64,000 nucleotides of DNA from Paraprevotella clara YIT 11840 (GCF_000233955.1 NZ_JH376592.1:62001-126000); one strand, 5' to 3'. Positions 35,343 to 44,050 are shown, counted from the first letter of the stretch. Made by a program: numbers and translations. Notes: generated from the letters alone by a model not told the origin.

Positions 35343-36269
35343 ATGACTGTAGCCATGGGAACGGAAGGTATAATAGACAGGTATGTCAATTTCTACACGG
35401 ATTTTGCATTTAAGAAGCTTTTCGGGACAGAAATGAACAAGGATTTGCTCATCAGTTTCCTGAACGCCCTGTTGCAGGGGCGTGAGGTCGTATTGGATGT
35501 CAATTATCTGAATACGGAACACCTCGGTACACAGGAGTATGACCGCCGTGCCGTGTTCGACGTGTATTGCAAAAACGACAAGGGCGAGGTTTTCTTGGTG
35601 GAGATGCAGAAGGGCGAACAGCAGTTCTTCAAGGACCGCAGCATTTATTATTCGACCTTTGCCATCAGGGAACAGGCTCCGCGTGGCGAGTGGAACTATG
35701 AGCTGAAGGGGGTGTACACCATCGGCATCCTGAATTTTTGTTTCGACAAGGAAAGGGAGGGGAACTATTACCACGAGGTGAAACTGATGGACACGACCAC
35801 GAAGGAGGTTTTCTATGACAAGCTGGTGTTCATCTACTTGGAGATGCCTAAGTTCACGAAGCAGGAAAATGAGCTTGAATCGTTGTTTGACAAATGGCTT
35901 TACGTCATCCGCAATCTGGCTGCATTGATGGAGCGTCCCCGTGTGTTGCAGGAGAAAGTCTTTACGCATTTGTTCGAGGCGGCTGAAATCGCCAAGTTCT
36001 CAAGAGTTGAACGTTATGAATACGAGGAAAGCCTGAAGGCTTACCGGGATTGGTTCAGCGTAATGACGACAGCCGAGTTGCGCGGAGAAGAACGTGGAGA
36101 AGAAAGGGGTTTCAAAAAAGGAGAAGAGAAGGGATTAAAGGAAGGTTTGGAGAAAGGCCGTCTTGAGGAACGGTTGCGGAATGCAAGAGGTTTGAAGGCA
36201 AGAGGGGTGGACGCGGACATCATTGCTCAGGTGACGGGGCTTTCTGAGGATGATATCTTAGGCTTGTAG
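35343..36269 (+). CDS. Rpn-family PD-(D/E)XK nuclease
   Basis: A 308-residue protein of the Rpn/transposase_31 family (recombination-promoting nucleases). The N-terminal YVNFYTDFAFKKLFG is characteristic. The nuclease core is seen as Asp73 in AVFDVYC and Glu87-x-Gln89 in FLVEMQKG. The C-terminus has a repeated Gly-Glu-Lys rich stretch (GEERGEERGFKKGEEKG) and a short helical end (about 285-308), both typical. Such proteins cleave DNA and have been linked to recombination and phage defence. They are multicopy in Bacteroidota genomes. A start at 35355 (MGTEGIID) is also possible. It stands alone, divergent from the giant protein gene. Confidence 0.9.
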   Translation: MTVAMGTEGIIDRYVNFYTDFAFKKLFGTEMNKDLLISFLNALLQGREVVLDVNYLNTEHLGTQEYDRRAVFDVYCKNDKGEVFLVEMQKGEQQFFKDRSIYYSTFAIREQAPRGEWNYELKGVYTIGILNFCFDKEREGNYYHEVKLMDTTTKEVFYDKLVFIYLEMPKFTKQENELESLFDKWLYVIRNLAALMERPRVLQEKVFTHLFEAAEIAKFSRVERYEYEESLKAYRDWFSVMTTAELRGEERGEERGFKKGEEKGLKEGLEKGRLEERLRNARGLKARGVDADIIAQVTGLSEDDILGL

Positions 36270-36314
36270 AACAGTCTTACGTTCCATTTGATGTTGGCAT
36301 AAGACTTTGGATTT

Positions 36315-36402
36315 TTAGCTTTTGCAGTGTCAGCCAAACGATTTTCCGTTCTGCTGCAAACGATTTTTCAATCTGCTGAGAACGATTTTCGGACGTACTG
36401 AC
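36315..36402. repeat. 22-bp-period intergenic repeat, copy 3 (best conserved)
   Basis: Three clear tandem units lie at 36337-36358, 36359-36380 and 36381-36402, each starting AACGATTTT. The middle one reads AACGATTTTTCAATCTGCTG plus AG. A fourth, degenerate unit precedes them and ends TCAGCCA. Confidence 0.7.
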
Positions 36403-36445
36403 ATCCGTCTTACGGGCTTTGCCATGCTGAAAACCGGATAAAAAG

Positions 36446-36485
36446 AAGGTATGGAGGCGTCCCTAATTTGTATTCTCCATACCTT
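36446..36485. terminator. Hairpin after the Rpn gene region
   Basis: An 11-bp stem AAGGTATGGAG/CTCCATACCTT (36446-36456 with 36475-36485) has an 18-nt loop. There is no clear T-run, so a terminator role is tentative. Confidence 0.4.
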
Positions 36486-36841
36486 ACCTTATAGCAAACT
36501 GTTTTTCGCCCGAAAAGGTTCGCATCCTTCAGACCTCCTCTGTACCAACGTTTTAAGGTGAACTTTCTACCGTCCTATCCTTCACCGGAATTTCACCGGA
36601 AAACGAGTTGTCCGCATGAAACTGTTTTTAATAAAATAGCATTCGAATTGGTTTTCAATACATTACGGTGAAGGGTCTGACACGGGAGCTTTCATATTGC
36701 ATCTTCGCGGACAGATAATAGACTCAAAGCACACCGGTCTGCCACGAAACGTGACCTGAACGCCATCTGCCTTGAAGAACGCACCGCCACGGCATAGACC
36801 GCTGGAACTACGACAACGTGACACGATATTATAAAACAGTT

Positions 36842-37219
36842 TCAGCTTTGCGTCGTCGTAATCTGCGGTTTCCCGCTGATATCCTCCATCAACATGCGAA
36901 GCACAGGCTTAGGCAGGCGAAGCGTGTAGTTCGTACCGTGGTCGTCGGCCAACACCGCCACCTGCTTCACCGCGTTGACATGGAAGACCCGCCGGATGTT
37001 GACGATATATTTACGTCCCAAGCGCAGGAACGCATCACCGGCCCTCCCCTTGTTCGAGAGAGCGGCTTCTACTTTGGCAAGGCCGAAAGGAATCATGAAA
37101 TGTGTCCCCGAAGAGTAATAGACATGAGTGTAATGGTCGTCGGCCTCAAAATACAACATCCGGTCGAGATCCACGACATAGAGTTCACCATACACACTGA
37201 AGCATAGTTTGTTTTCCAT
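36842..37219 (-). CDS. Single-domain LytTR DNA-binding regulator
   Basis: A 125-residue protein formed almost entirely by a LytTR domain: VDLDRMLYFEADDHYTHVYY, a central beta region, and FLRLGRKYIVNIRRVFHV, the characteristic H-r-S/k-y-i-v-N segment. It has no receiver or sensor domain, so it must rely on a partner or on its own level. The small membrane protein encoded just upstream may be that partner (inference). A start two codons earlier at 37225 is also possible. Confidence 0.85.
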   Translation of the reverse strand: MENKLCFSVYGELYVVDLDRMLYFEADDHYTHVYYSSGTHFMIPFGLAKVEAALSNKGRAGDAFLRLGRKYIVNIRRVFHVNAVKQVAVLADDHGTNYTLRLPKPVLRMLMEDISGKPQITTTQS

Positions 37220-37283
37220 CTGCACAACCCCGCCGCACTGTCATCCTGCGGCTTCGTGCCCGTGTCTTCCTCTCAGGCACCGG

Positions 37284-37520
37284 TTAATTTTTTAAACGAC
37301 ATAATTCCGGACACATACGAAAAAAGCGTGGAAAACCCGCCCGTTGCTGTTCCACACACTGAGGCCCTCGCATTGCCCATACCAGTAGAACAACAACGCA
37401 CAGTCCCACGCCGATATGAACAACACCCACCTTTATGGCATCGTATGTGGTGTGCCACAAAAGTGGCACACTCACCAACGGCAATAAAGGCATGCGTTCC
37501 TGTACACACCCCATGGGCAT
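37284..37520 (-). CDS. Possible small membrane protein upstream of the LytTR gene
   Basis: A 78-residue frame with one or two hydrophobic segments (about 10-20 and 33-52, VVHIGVGLCVVVLLVWAMR) and a basic, Cys-containing tail. I do not recognise the family. It lies 64 bp upstream of the LytTR gene on the same strand, and codon use looks native. The start is uncertain: ATGs exist at 37520 and 37493, and the frame extends to a GTG at 37616. A -7 element at 37707-37714 (TATCTTTG) could serve it. Confidence 0.4.
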   Translation of the reverse strand: MPMGCVQERMPLLPLVSVPLLWHTTYDAIKVGVVHIGVGLCVVVLLVWAMRGPQCVEQQRAGFPRFFRMCPELCRLKN

Positions 37521-37706
37521 CTGCCGCTGCCATGTCCTGACTGATACTTCGAATTTGCGAGATTCCAGTGTGTCAAGAACAAAGCGCCTAAGCAAACGCC
37601 TTCTCAATATATGCACACCCCCACCGCTGTTTTCCGGCTAAATTACCTTACAACTTTTTTCCGTGTCTCCACATGAAAAATCCCTTCTCGGCGTGGAATG
37701 TAAATG

Positions 37707-37714
37707 CAAAGATA
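37707..37714 (-). promoter_or_regulatory. -7 element upstream of the small membrane protein and LytTR genes
   Basis: TATCTTTG on the minus strand between the MFS gene end and the small membrane protein frame. No good -33 box is seen. Confidence 0.35.
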
Positions 37715-37785
37715 GGAATAAATATGATAAAACCCGAAACATCCGGAAACAAACCGATGCTTCATGACATAAAAAATAAAATCGT

Positions 37786-39192
37786 TCAAAAACGGTGTGC
37801 CCGTAAACGCGAACAGGATACAAGGCTTCCACAGAGCGTAAAACCGCCGGCCAACCACATGGCAGCATGGGGCGCACGGTCTCCGTTGAGATAAAAAAGC
37901 AAAGCTACCAAGGCTGCTCCCGTGGTCTGTCCTACCAAACGTGCCGTGGCCTGCATCCCGCTCGCCCCACCGGTCCGATATGACGGTGCGGAACTCAGCA
38001 ACAAATGGTTGTTGGGCGATTGGAACAGTCCGAAACCGAAACCGCAGAGCATCAAACGCGCCACCAGTCCGCCATAACCCACCGACGGCGACACATCAGC
38101 CAGCAAGAAGCACCCGACACTCATCACCAGTAGTCCGACACCTCCCAACAGCCCCGGATGGATTTTCGTAGCCAACGTGCCGGCCAAAGGACCGGCCACC
38201 ACAATCACCAAAGGCCAGGCGGTCATCAACAGCCCCGTCTCTGCCGCGCTCATCCCGAACGTGAGATGGAACATAAAAGGTAAGGCCACCATCCCTAACA
38301 TTTGCGAAGTGAAGGAAAGGATACTGGTCAGCACAGACAAAGAAAACACGGGTATGCGAAGCAAATCGAAAGGCAGCATCGGATAGGGCTGGCGCAACTG
38401 ACGACGCACGAAAACGGTCCCTATCCCGGCCAAAAGGACAACCCCGGCCACAATCCAACGAAAGGACAGCCCGTGGGAAAAGGCTTCCACACAACCGATG
38501 AACAGACCGAACGTAAGAGCGTTCAGCACTGCCGAAGGGAAATCGAATCGTCGCCCTTCGACGCGCGTCGGATTCCCCGGCAAGTATCTACGGGCTAAAA
38601 AGAATGTCAGTACGCCGAACGGCAAATTCACGGCAAACAGCCATGGCCAAGAGGCCACGGATAAAATCGCACCGGATATCGTAGGTCCGGCCACGGAGGC
38701 CAGAGCCACGACCGTGGCATTCAGTCCGAAACCTTTGGCCAGATGGCGTTTCGGATAAATCAGACGCACCAAAGAGCCATTCACGCTCATCACCATGGCT
38801 GCCCCCACGCCTTGCAACATGCGTGAAAGAACCAGCAGGACAAACGAACCGGACAAGGCACAACACAGCGAACCGACGGTAAAGAAAACCATTCCCCACA
38901 GATAGGTACGTTTGAATCCGAACAACTCGCCCAACGCGGAACAGGGCAACAGGGTCATGACGACCACCAACTGGAAAGCATTGACTATCCAAATGGAATC
39001 GGAGGAAGAGATTTGCAACTGACGCGCAATCGTGGGCAAGGCCACGTTGCATATCGTGCCGTCGATGACCGAAAGGAACAACCCCGAAAAAATAGCCACC
39101 ATGGCATAATAGATTTGCGGACGATGAAGCCCGTCCCAATCCATATTCCCCACCACGTGTACTGCCGAAGGTTCCCGTCTGTCCTGTGCCAT
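37786..39192 (-). CDS. MFS drug:H+ antiporter, DHA2 (EmrB/QacA-like) family
   Basis: A 468-residue transporter with about 14 membrane helices, the DHA2 count. Motif D-like GLFLSVIDGTICNVALPTIARQL opens helix 1, and WIVNAFQLVVV is the following family signature. Motif A is GELFGFKRTYLWG and motif C-like AGPTISGAIL lies in helix 5. It should export hydrophobic or cationic drugs in exchange for protons. Start 39192 (MAQDRREPSA) is preferred over an ATG 18 codons upstream. It lies 68 bp after mrp on the same strand and may be co-transcribed. Confidence 0.88.
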   Translation of the reverse strand: MAQDRREPSAVHVVGNMDWDGLHRPQIYYAMVAIFSGLFLSVIDGTICNVALPTIARQLQISSSDSIWIVNAFQLVVVMTLLPCSALGELFGFKRTYLWGMVFFTVGSLCCALSGSFVLLVLSRMLQGVGAAMVMSVNGSLVRLIYPKRHLAKGFGLNATVVALASVAGPTISGAILSVASWPWLFAVNLPFGVLTFFLARRYLPGNPTRVEGRRFDFPSAVLNALTFGLFIGCVEAFSHGLSFRWIVAGVVLLAGIGTVFVRRQLRQPYPMLPFDLLRIPVFSLSVLTSILSFTSQMLGMVALPFMFHLTFGMSAAETGLLMTAWPLVIVVAGPLAGTLATKIHPGLLGGVGLLVMSVGCFLLADVSPSVGYGGLVARLMLCGFGFGLFQSPNNHLLLSSAPSYRTGGASGMQATARLVGQTTGAALVALLFYLNGDRAPHAAMWLAGGFTLCGSLVSCSRLRAHRF

Positions 39193-39260
39193 CTTTCTTA
39201 TTGTGTTGAAAAAGCCGTCCTGCCCATGGCAAAACGGCTCATACATGACGATATGTCCAA

Positions 39261-40361
39261 TTACTTCTTGACTTCCACGATTTTTGTCGGTGCCTGTTCC
39301 GCATTCCGGCGGCCGGTCTCTTCCACCACGCGGCGGGCAAAGGCCATGAACGCCTGTCCCGTCTGGCTCCCGTCGTTCAAGACTTCGGGCGTACCGTTGT
39401 CACCGTTCTCGCAAATGCTCTGCACGATGGGAATCTGTCCCAGCAAAGGCACATGCATCTCTTCGGCAAGGCGCTTCACCCCTTCTTTCCCGAACAGGTA
39501 GTATTTGTTTTGCGGCAATTCGGCAGGAGTGAACCATGCCATATTTTCCACCAGCCCGAGAATGGGGACATTCACTTTCTCGTTCTGGTACATGTTGATG
39601 CCTTTGCGTGCATCGGCCAACGCCACTTTCTGCGGCGTGCTGACAATGACGGCACCGGTAATAGGCAAGGTCTGCACCAACGTGAGATGGATATCGCTCG
39701 TACCCGGAGGCGTGTCGAGGATGAAGTAATCCAAGTCGCCCCAGTTTGCATCGCCTATCAACTGCTTCAGCGCGTTGCAGGCCATCGCCCCACGCCACAA
39801 AGTGGCCTGGTCGGGATCGACAAAGAAACCGATAGACAGCATCTTGATGCCGTAACTCTCCACCGGCACAATCAAATCACGGCCGTCCACCGATTCGGCA
39901 TAAGGATGCGCATCCTCTACATGGAACATCTTGGGCATGCTCGGTCCGAACACGTCGGCATCCAACAAGCCGACTTTGTAGCCCAACTTGGACAACCCCA
40001 CAGCCAGGTTGGCCGCTACCGTAGATTTCCCCACACCGCCTTTGCCGGACGACACGGCGATAATATTCTTCACACCGGGCAACAGTTGCCCCACCTCCGG
40101 ACGGGGAGCCTGCAAGGTTTTGGTGTGTATCTCCACTTCCACCTCCTTGCCCACGTAGGCATGGATGGCAGCCTCAGAAGCTTTCACGAGCGACTTGAGG
40201 AAAGGATTCGTCGGCTTGTCGAAAATCAACGAAAAACTGACATGCAGCCCGCTGATACGCAGATCGTCTTCCACCATCCCGGCCTCTACGATGTTCTTTC
40301 CCGTACCGGGATAACGCACGGTAGCCAGTGCGTCCATAATCAATTTGGGATATATTTCCAT
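39261..40361 (-). CDS. mrp: Mrp/ApbC-type P-loop iron-sulfur carrier ATPase
   Basis: A 366-residue cytosolic protein. The N-terminal 85 residues form a MIP18/DUF59 domain. The rest is the Mrp/NBP35 ATPase with the deviant Walker A VSSGKGGVGKSTVAANLA (near 100-120), then DADVFGPSMPKMF and DYFILDTPPGTSDIHLT. It binds and transfers Fe-S clusters to apoproteins. The usual C-terminal CxxC is not evident; the corresponding region reads VENMAWFTPAELPQNKYYLFGKEG, which is the form common in Bacteroidota Mrp. Its gene follows trmB by 25 bp. Confidence 0.92.
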   Translation of the reverse strand: MEIYPKLIMDALATVRYPGTGKNIVEAGMVEDDLRISGLHVSFSLIFDKPTNPFLKSLVKASEAAIHAYVGKEVEVEIHTKTLQAPRPEVGQLLPGVKNIIAVSSGKGGVGKSTVAANLAVGLSKLGYKVGLLDADVFGPSMPKMFHVEDAHPYAESVDGRDLIVPVESYGIKMLSIGFFVDPDQATLWRGAMACNALKQLIGDANWGDLDYFILDTPPGTSDIHLTLVQTLPITGAVIVSTPQKVALADARKGINMYQNEKVNVPILGLVENMAWFTPAELPQNKYYLFGKEGVKRLAEEMHVPLLGQIPIVQSICENGDNGTPEVLNDGSQTGQAFMAFARRVVEETGRRNAEQAPTKIVEVKK

Positions 40362-40386
40362 AAGTTCGGTATTTTAATTCGTTCTT

Positions 40387-41166
40387 TCATTTAGCCGTCG
40401 ACAATCCGCTGCGCTTGCTGCGGTTGTAACTCCGGTATTCATCCAATTCTATCTCCACTTCCGGCTCCGCCAGTTCTCCGGCTTGCGGCAAGAGGAAACG
40501 CATGTATTTGATATCCAGTCCGCGGTCGAGCCATTGCTGTTCGTAATACGTCCGGATGTTCAGGATACGGGCTTCTTCGGTGTCCGGATGCTCAGCCCAC
40601 GTACTGTGATACAAGTCACGAGTGGAAAACTCCAAGGGCAAACCGTTCTTTTCCACCATATATTCCGTATAAGTGAAAAGGAAATTGGAATCGGTTTTCA
40701 AGTGAATCCGTCCACGGTCTTGCAGGAAACGGCGGTAACGCGTCATAAAAAAAGTGGAGGTCAGACGTTTGGTCACCTTCTTCATCTGCGGGTCGCTGAA
40801 CGTCAGCCAAATCTCGGCCACTTCGCCTTCGGCAAAAAAACGGTCGATAATCTCTATGTTCGTGCGCAAGAACGCCACGTTGGGCAAGCCTTCGCGCAAC
40901 GCCTCCGTGGCTCCCGTCCACATACGGGCGCCCTTGATGTCCACCCCAATAAAATTCTTGTCGGGATACAAACGAGCCAGCCCCACGGTATATTCACCCC
41001 GTCCGCACCCGAGTTCCAACACAATAGGATGGTCGTTCCGGAAAAAATCTTCATGCCAACGTCCTTTCATATCGAAAGGCACTTCATCCACGACCGAATA
41101 AGGGTATTCAAACACATGAGGGTAACTGGCCATGTCGGCAAACTTTGCTAATTTTCCTTTTCCCAT
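40387..41166 (-). CDS. trmB: tRNA (guanine-N7)-methyltransferase
   Basis: A 259-residue SAM enzyme that makes m7G46 in tRNA variable loops. Motif I is [16 protein letters not shown], followed by [13 protein letters not shown], the conserved FLRTNIEII and the [10 protein letters not shown] stretch that corresponds to the family signature (F-x-D-P-W-x-K-K in others). A short N-terminal extension includes [21 protein letters not shown], as in other Bacteroidota TrmB. It is first in a likely trmB-mrp-MFS run. Confidence 0.93.
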   Translation of the reverse strand: MGKGKLAKFADMASYPHVFEYPYSVVDEVPFDMKGRWHEDFFRNDHPIVLELGCGRGEYTVGLARLYPDKNFIGVDIKGARMWTGATEALREGLPNVAFLRTNIEIIDRFFAEGEVAEIWLTFSDPQMKKVTKRLTSTFFMTRYRRFLQDRGRIHLKTDSNFLFTYTEYMVEKNGLPLEFSTRDLYHSTWAEHPDTEEARILNIRTYYEQQWLDRGLDIKYMRFLLPQAGELAEPEVEIELDEYRSYNRSKRSGLSTAK

Positions 41167-41207
41167 TCCTTATATTGTTTATTCCACATACGTCAAATCT
41201 TTTTTGA

Positions 41208-41639
41208 TTACCTCCTGTTGAATATCAACTCCAACCCATAACGCCCATAACGGACAAACTTTTGGTCAGAACTTACAAGCGGAATACGGTCGCATATAGC
41301 TTGCGCTATAATTAAACGATCGTTAGGGTCACGATGGTCTTCATACAATGGAAGTTCCACAAGTCTCCTAATATGCTTTTCACTTACGGGCATCATCTTT
41401 ATCCCATAATCCTCCAATACCTGCAAAGCCTCAGCAGCCGCCTTACCCACGTCACGACAATCAGGACGGCGTAACTTTCCGATTTGAACCAAATGAACCA
41501 ACTCTTGAAAGCACACCGCACTGGACAATAGCACGACCTCATAATCTTGCAAAAGCTCCATCACATCCCTACTTATCGACTCCCCTTTATCTTGTCCAAC
41601 TAAAAAAGCCAATATGTTCGTATCCAGATAAACCCTCAT
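41208..41639 (-). CDS. PIN-domain toxin (VapC-type)
   Basis: A 143-residue PIN-domain ribonuclease. The acidic active site is complete: Asp6 (YLDTNILAFL), Glu46 (CFQELVHL), Asp107 (DPNDRLIIAQA) and Asp125 (VSSDQKFV). The fold cleaves RNA, in VapC toxins often initiator tRNA or rRNA. Its start codon overlaps the stop of a 58-codon upstream gene (ATGA), the usual antitoxin-toxin arrangement. It is separate from trmB, which begins 41 bp downstream. Confidence 0.9.
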   Translation of the reverse strand: MRVYLDTNILAFLVGQDKGESISRDVMELLQDYEVVLLSSAVCFQELVHLVQIGKLRRPDCRDVGKAAAEALQVLEDYGIKMMPVSEKHIRRLVELPLYEDHRDPNDRLIIAQAICDRIPLVSSDQKFVRYGRYGLELIFNRR

Positions 41640-41812
41640 CTAAGAATGTATTTCAAATCTTTCTCATCAAACAAAAACGGAGTTTTACCGCCCTTGTTCA
41701 GCAATTCACCAAGCTTATTGAGTTTCCTGCCTTTTGAACTTTTTATTTTTTCCAACAAAGACAATACCTGCCGGCTGTTGGTTTCCATTGTTCCAATTCC
41801 TTCCATAGTCAT
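41636..41812 (-). CDS. Probable antitoxin of the PIN toxin
   Basis: A 58-residue protein: MTMEGIGTMETNSRQVLSLL opens it, then a basic helix (EKIKSSKGRKLNKLGELLNK) and a C-terminal segment GGKTPFLFDEKDLKYILR. Its stop TGA overlaps the toxin ATG. No classical ribbon-helix-helix or AbrB domain is obvious. The C-terminal hydrophobic-acidic stretch could be the toxin-binding part. An internal Met9 is a possible alternative start. Identified by position and coupling, not by family. Confidence 0.7.
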   Translation of the reverse strand: MTMEGIGTMETNSRQVLSLLEKIKSSKGRKLNKLGELLNKGGKTPFLFDEKDLKYILR

Positions 41813-41859
41813 ATCATTTATAGGCCGAAGCCCATTTCAATCTTCACCCTTGTTTTGCC

Positions 41860-41875
41860 GATTCTAATCAGAATC
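41860..41875. promoter_or_regulatory. Candidate operator of the toxin-antitoxin pair
   Basis: GATTCT-AATC-AGAATC, a perfect 6-bp dyad between the -7 element and the antitoxin ATG, positioned for autorepression. Confidence 0.45.
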
Positions 41876-41901
41876 TAATCCTTACCCGTAGGTTTCCGTC
41901 A

Positions 41902-41909
41902 CAAAGGTA
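41902..41909 (-). promoter_or_regulatory. -7 element of the toxin-antitoxin pair
   Basis: TACCTTTG on the minus strand, about 90 bp before the antitoxin ATG. Confidence 0.5.
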
Positions 41910-41924
41910 GGCAATATCAGAAGA

Positions 41925-41964
41925 ATAAAAAAGCCGCCGACAAACTTTTCCTCTTGCCGGCAGC
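41925..41964 (-). terminator. Terminator after the DUF5053 gene
   Basis: An 11-bp stem with G-T pairs (41933-41943 with 41954-41964), followed on the minus strand by TTTTTTATT. It separates this run from the toxin-antitoxin promoter. Confidence 0.75.
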
Positions 41965-41989
41965 TCAAAATTATGAATTCTAAATACAC

Positions 41990-42223
41990 TCAGATATTAT
42001 CAGCCGCCCGACGTATACGGTCAGCCAAATCACATAAAGCCCCTTTCATCTGCTCTGCTTCATGCGGAGTAAAACCACCCGTTCCGCCATTACCATCTAT
42101 ACCGTCCATCTTATGATAAAGCCATGACACTGATTTATCAAAGTATGTACGCGACAAGTCTCGCCATGATACAGCAAACAGGATGTCGCCTAAACGTTGC
42201 TTCATGTCCGTTATCTTCTCCAT
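41990..42223 (-). CDS. DUF5053-like small protein
   Basis: A 77-residue protein resembling DUF5053: LGDILFAVSWRDLSRTYFDKSVSWLYHKMDGIDGNGGTGGFTP and an acidic C-terminal helix (EQMKGALCDLADRIRRAADN). The family occurs in Bacteroides, often near mobile elements; function unknown. Here it sits in an ordinary gene run 27 bp after the DUF975 gene and just before a terminator. Confidence 0.75.
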   Translation of the reverse strand: MEKITDMKQRLGDILFAVSWRDLSRTYFDKSVSWLYHKMDGIDGNGGTGGFTPHEAEQMKGALCDLADRIRRAADNI

Positions 42224-42250
42224 CTCTTTTTCTATCTTTCGAGGTTCTCT

Positions 42251-42874
42251 TTATTCCCCTTGCGCCTGAGCCGCTTCGTACTCGGCTTTCACGTCTTCAT
42301 AGAAGTGCGCTAAAGCTGATTGCATGTAAGGGACAAACCACAAGAGGCCGATGCCCAACGTCAAGATGCAAAGTAACCCCCAACCAATGAAGGTCAAGTA
42401 CAAATAAAACAGGTCGAACTTATGACCGTCCATCATCTTCATGCTTTTTTCAATGGCACCATTGAATTTCAATTCGGGATTATCCCGCAAGACAAAAGCC
42501 GTCATGGCGTAAGAAAAAGACTTGATGATGCCCGGCACGATAAGCAACAAGGTCCAAAGAAACGTATAGATACCGGTGAGTATCATCGTCCCGGCCACAC
42601 GGGTATAATCGCGAAAACCCTCGAATAACTGCCCGACCTTATACTCGTCGCCACTACGCAAATTGTCGAGGAACAGCACAGACATACTCCAACCAAGAGG
42701 CATCAGCACCAACTGTATAATGGAACCTACTCCATCATAAACTTTTAAGTCGATACCGGCCGGCAACACTCCCATAACCGCCAGATAAACCAACGTAACC
42801 ATAACCGCGCCGCCCCATTTTCCGGAGAGCGACGCCCGGGCTGCAGCCCGCATTTCACTTGCACTTCTAATCAT
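42251..42874 (-). CDS. DUF975 integral membrane protein
   Basis: A 207-residue membrane protein with about five hydrophobic segments. MRAAARASLSGKWGGAVMVTLVYL at the start and VPGIIKSFSYAMTAFVLRDNPEL with AIEKSMKMMDGHKFDLF in the middle are the DUF975 hallmarks. The role of the family is not known. It starts 25 bp after ilvE and precedes the DUF5053 gene, so the three may share a transcript. Confidence 0.85.
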   Translation of the reverse strand: MIRSASEMRAAARASLSGKWGGAVMVTLVYLAVMGVLPAGIDLKVYDGVGSIIQLVLMPLGWSMSVLFLDNLRSGDEYKVGQLFEGFRDYTRVAGTMILTGIYTFLWTLLLIVPGIIKSFSYAMTAFVLRDNPELKFNGAIEKSMKMMDGHKFDLFYLYLTFIGWGLLCILTLGIGLLWFVPYMQSALAHFYEDVKAEYEAAQAQGE

Positions 42875-42899
42875 GATAATAGATTTTTTAATGAATGAA

Positions 42900-43922
42900 T
42901 CACTCCATCACCACCGTAGTCCATCTGTGCACGTCGGGTTCGATGCCGTACTGGATATTACGCAGGTGATGATATAATTGAGTACAAACCGGTCCCGGCT
43001 TGCCGTCTTTGCTGATAATATAGCTCTTCTTGTTTTCCAAATCATCGATACGCTCGATGGGGCTGATGACCGCAGCCGTACCGCATGCCCCGGCCTCTTC
43101 GAAAGTGGCCAGTTCTTCTTCCGGAATCTGGCGGCGTTCCACCGTCATGCCCATGTCTTCGGCCAACTGCATCAGGCTCTTGTTGGTGATGGAAGGCAGG
43201 ATGGACGTGGACTTCGGCGTGACATACGTATTGTTTTTGATGCCGAAGAAGTTGGCAGCCCCGCATTCGTCGATGTATTTCTTTTCTTTCGCATCGAGGT
43301 AAAACTCGCAGGAGTACCCCAAATCGTGTGCCATCTTGTTCGCTTTCAAGCTCGCCGCGTAGTTGCCGCCCACTTTATAGATACCCGTTCCCAACGGTGC
43401 GGAGCGGTCGAACTCGCGGATAATCACGTACGGATTGGCGGCGAAGCCTCCCTTGAAGTACGGCCCTACCGGCGTGACGAAAATCACGAAGAGGTATTCG
43501 TTGGCCGGATGCACGCCCACTTGGGCTCCCGTACCGATAAGCAGCGGACGGATGTACAACGTGGCCCCGCTCTCATATGGCGGGATAAAACGCTCGTTGA
43601 GCCGTACCACCTTCTTGACCATTTCTTCAAAACGTTCCGTAGGCAGTTCGGGCATCAGTATGCCGCGGCACGTGCTCTGCAAACGCTTGGCATTCTCGTC
43701 CATGCGGAACACGCGCACCTTACCGTCCGGACAACGGTAAGCCTTCAGCCCCTCGAAAGCTTCCTGCCCGTAGTGCAGGCAAGTAGCCGCCATGTGGATA
43801 TTGAGGGTCTCCTCCGAACAAACTTCAATCTCTCCCCACTTTCCGTCACGATAATAGCAACGTACATTATAGTCTGTCTTCATATAGCCGAAAGACAGGT
43901 TCGCCCAATCGATTTCTTTCAT
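42900..43922 (-). CDS. ilvE: Branched-chain amino acid aminotransferase
   Basis: A 340-residue fold-type IV PLP enzyme that transfers the amino group between glutamate and the keto acids of valine, leucine and isoleucine. The PLP Lys lies in YKVGGNYAASLKANKMA. Supporting motifs are YGQEAFEGLKAY, LYIRPLLIGTGAQVGV and the C-terminal EAGACGTAAVISPIERI. The length fits type II BCATs. A -7 element (TAATTTTG) at 43954-43961 lies 32 bp upstream. Confidence 0.95.
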   Translation of the reverse strand: MKEIDWANLSFGYMKTDYNVRCYYRDGKWGEIEVCSEETLNIHMAATCLHYGQEAFEGLKAYRCPDGKVRVFRMDENAKRLQSTCRGILMPELPTERFEEMVKKVVRLNERFIPPYESGATLYIRPLLIGTGAQVGVHPANEYLFVIFVTPVGPYFKGGFAANPYVIIREFDRSAPLGTGIYKVGGNYAASLKANKMAHDLGYSCEFYLDAKEKKYIDECGAANFFGIKNNTYVTPKSTSILPSITNKSLMQLAEDMGMTVERRQIPEEELATFEEAGACGTAAVISPIERIDDLENKKSYIISKDGKPGPVCTQLYHHLRNIQYGIEPDVHRWTTVVME

Positions 43923-43953
43923 CTTTTCCGTTTTTAAATTTCATTCTGAAAGA

Positions 43954-43961
43954 CAAAATTA
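43954..43961 (-). promoter_or_regulatory. -7 element of ilvE
   Basis: TAATTTTG on the minus strand, giving a leader of about 25 nt. There is no room for an attenuator, so leader-peptide control is unlikely. Confidence 0.5.
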
Positions 43962-44050
43962 CAGAATTTTATTATTTTAAAGGCGTTTTCCGCAAAGAAT
44001 TTATCATTTAACAAGAAAAACGCCCTACGCCGGACGAAGCCGGAACTGTC

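Larger units (their letters stand above)
36270..36841. other. Gene-free stretch with 22-bp repeats and a hairpin
   Basis: This 572-bp gap holds the clearest 22-bp tandem repeats (36315-36402) and an 11-bp hairpin (36446-36485). I see no convincing gene. A 40-codon open stretch ending near 36798 has no ATG and no recognisable motif. Confidence 0.55.

Noticed and set aside
36337-36402. CRISPR array
   Set aside because: The repeats are directly adjacent with no spacers, they vary between units, and no cas genes are nearby.
36690-36800. Remnant of a broken gene between the Rpn and LytTR genes
   Set aside because: The open stretch of about 40 codons has no ATG and no motif I can relate to a known family; it may be chance.
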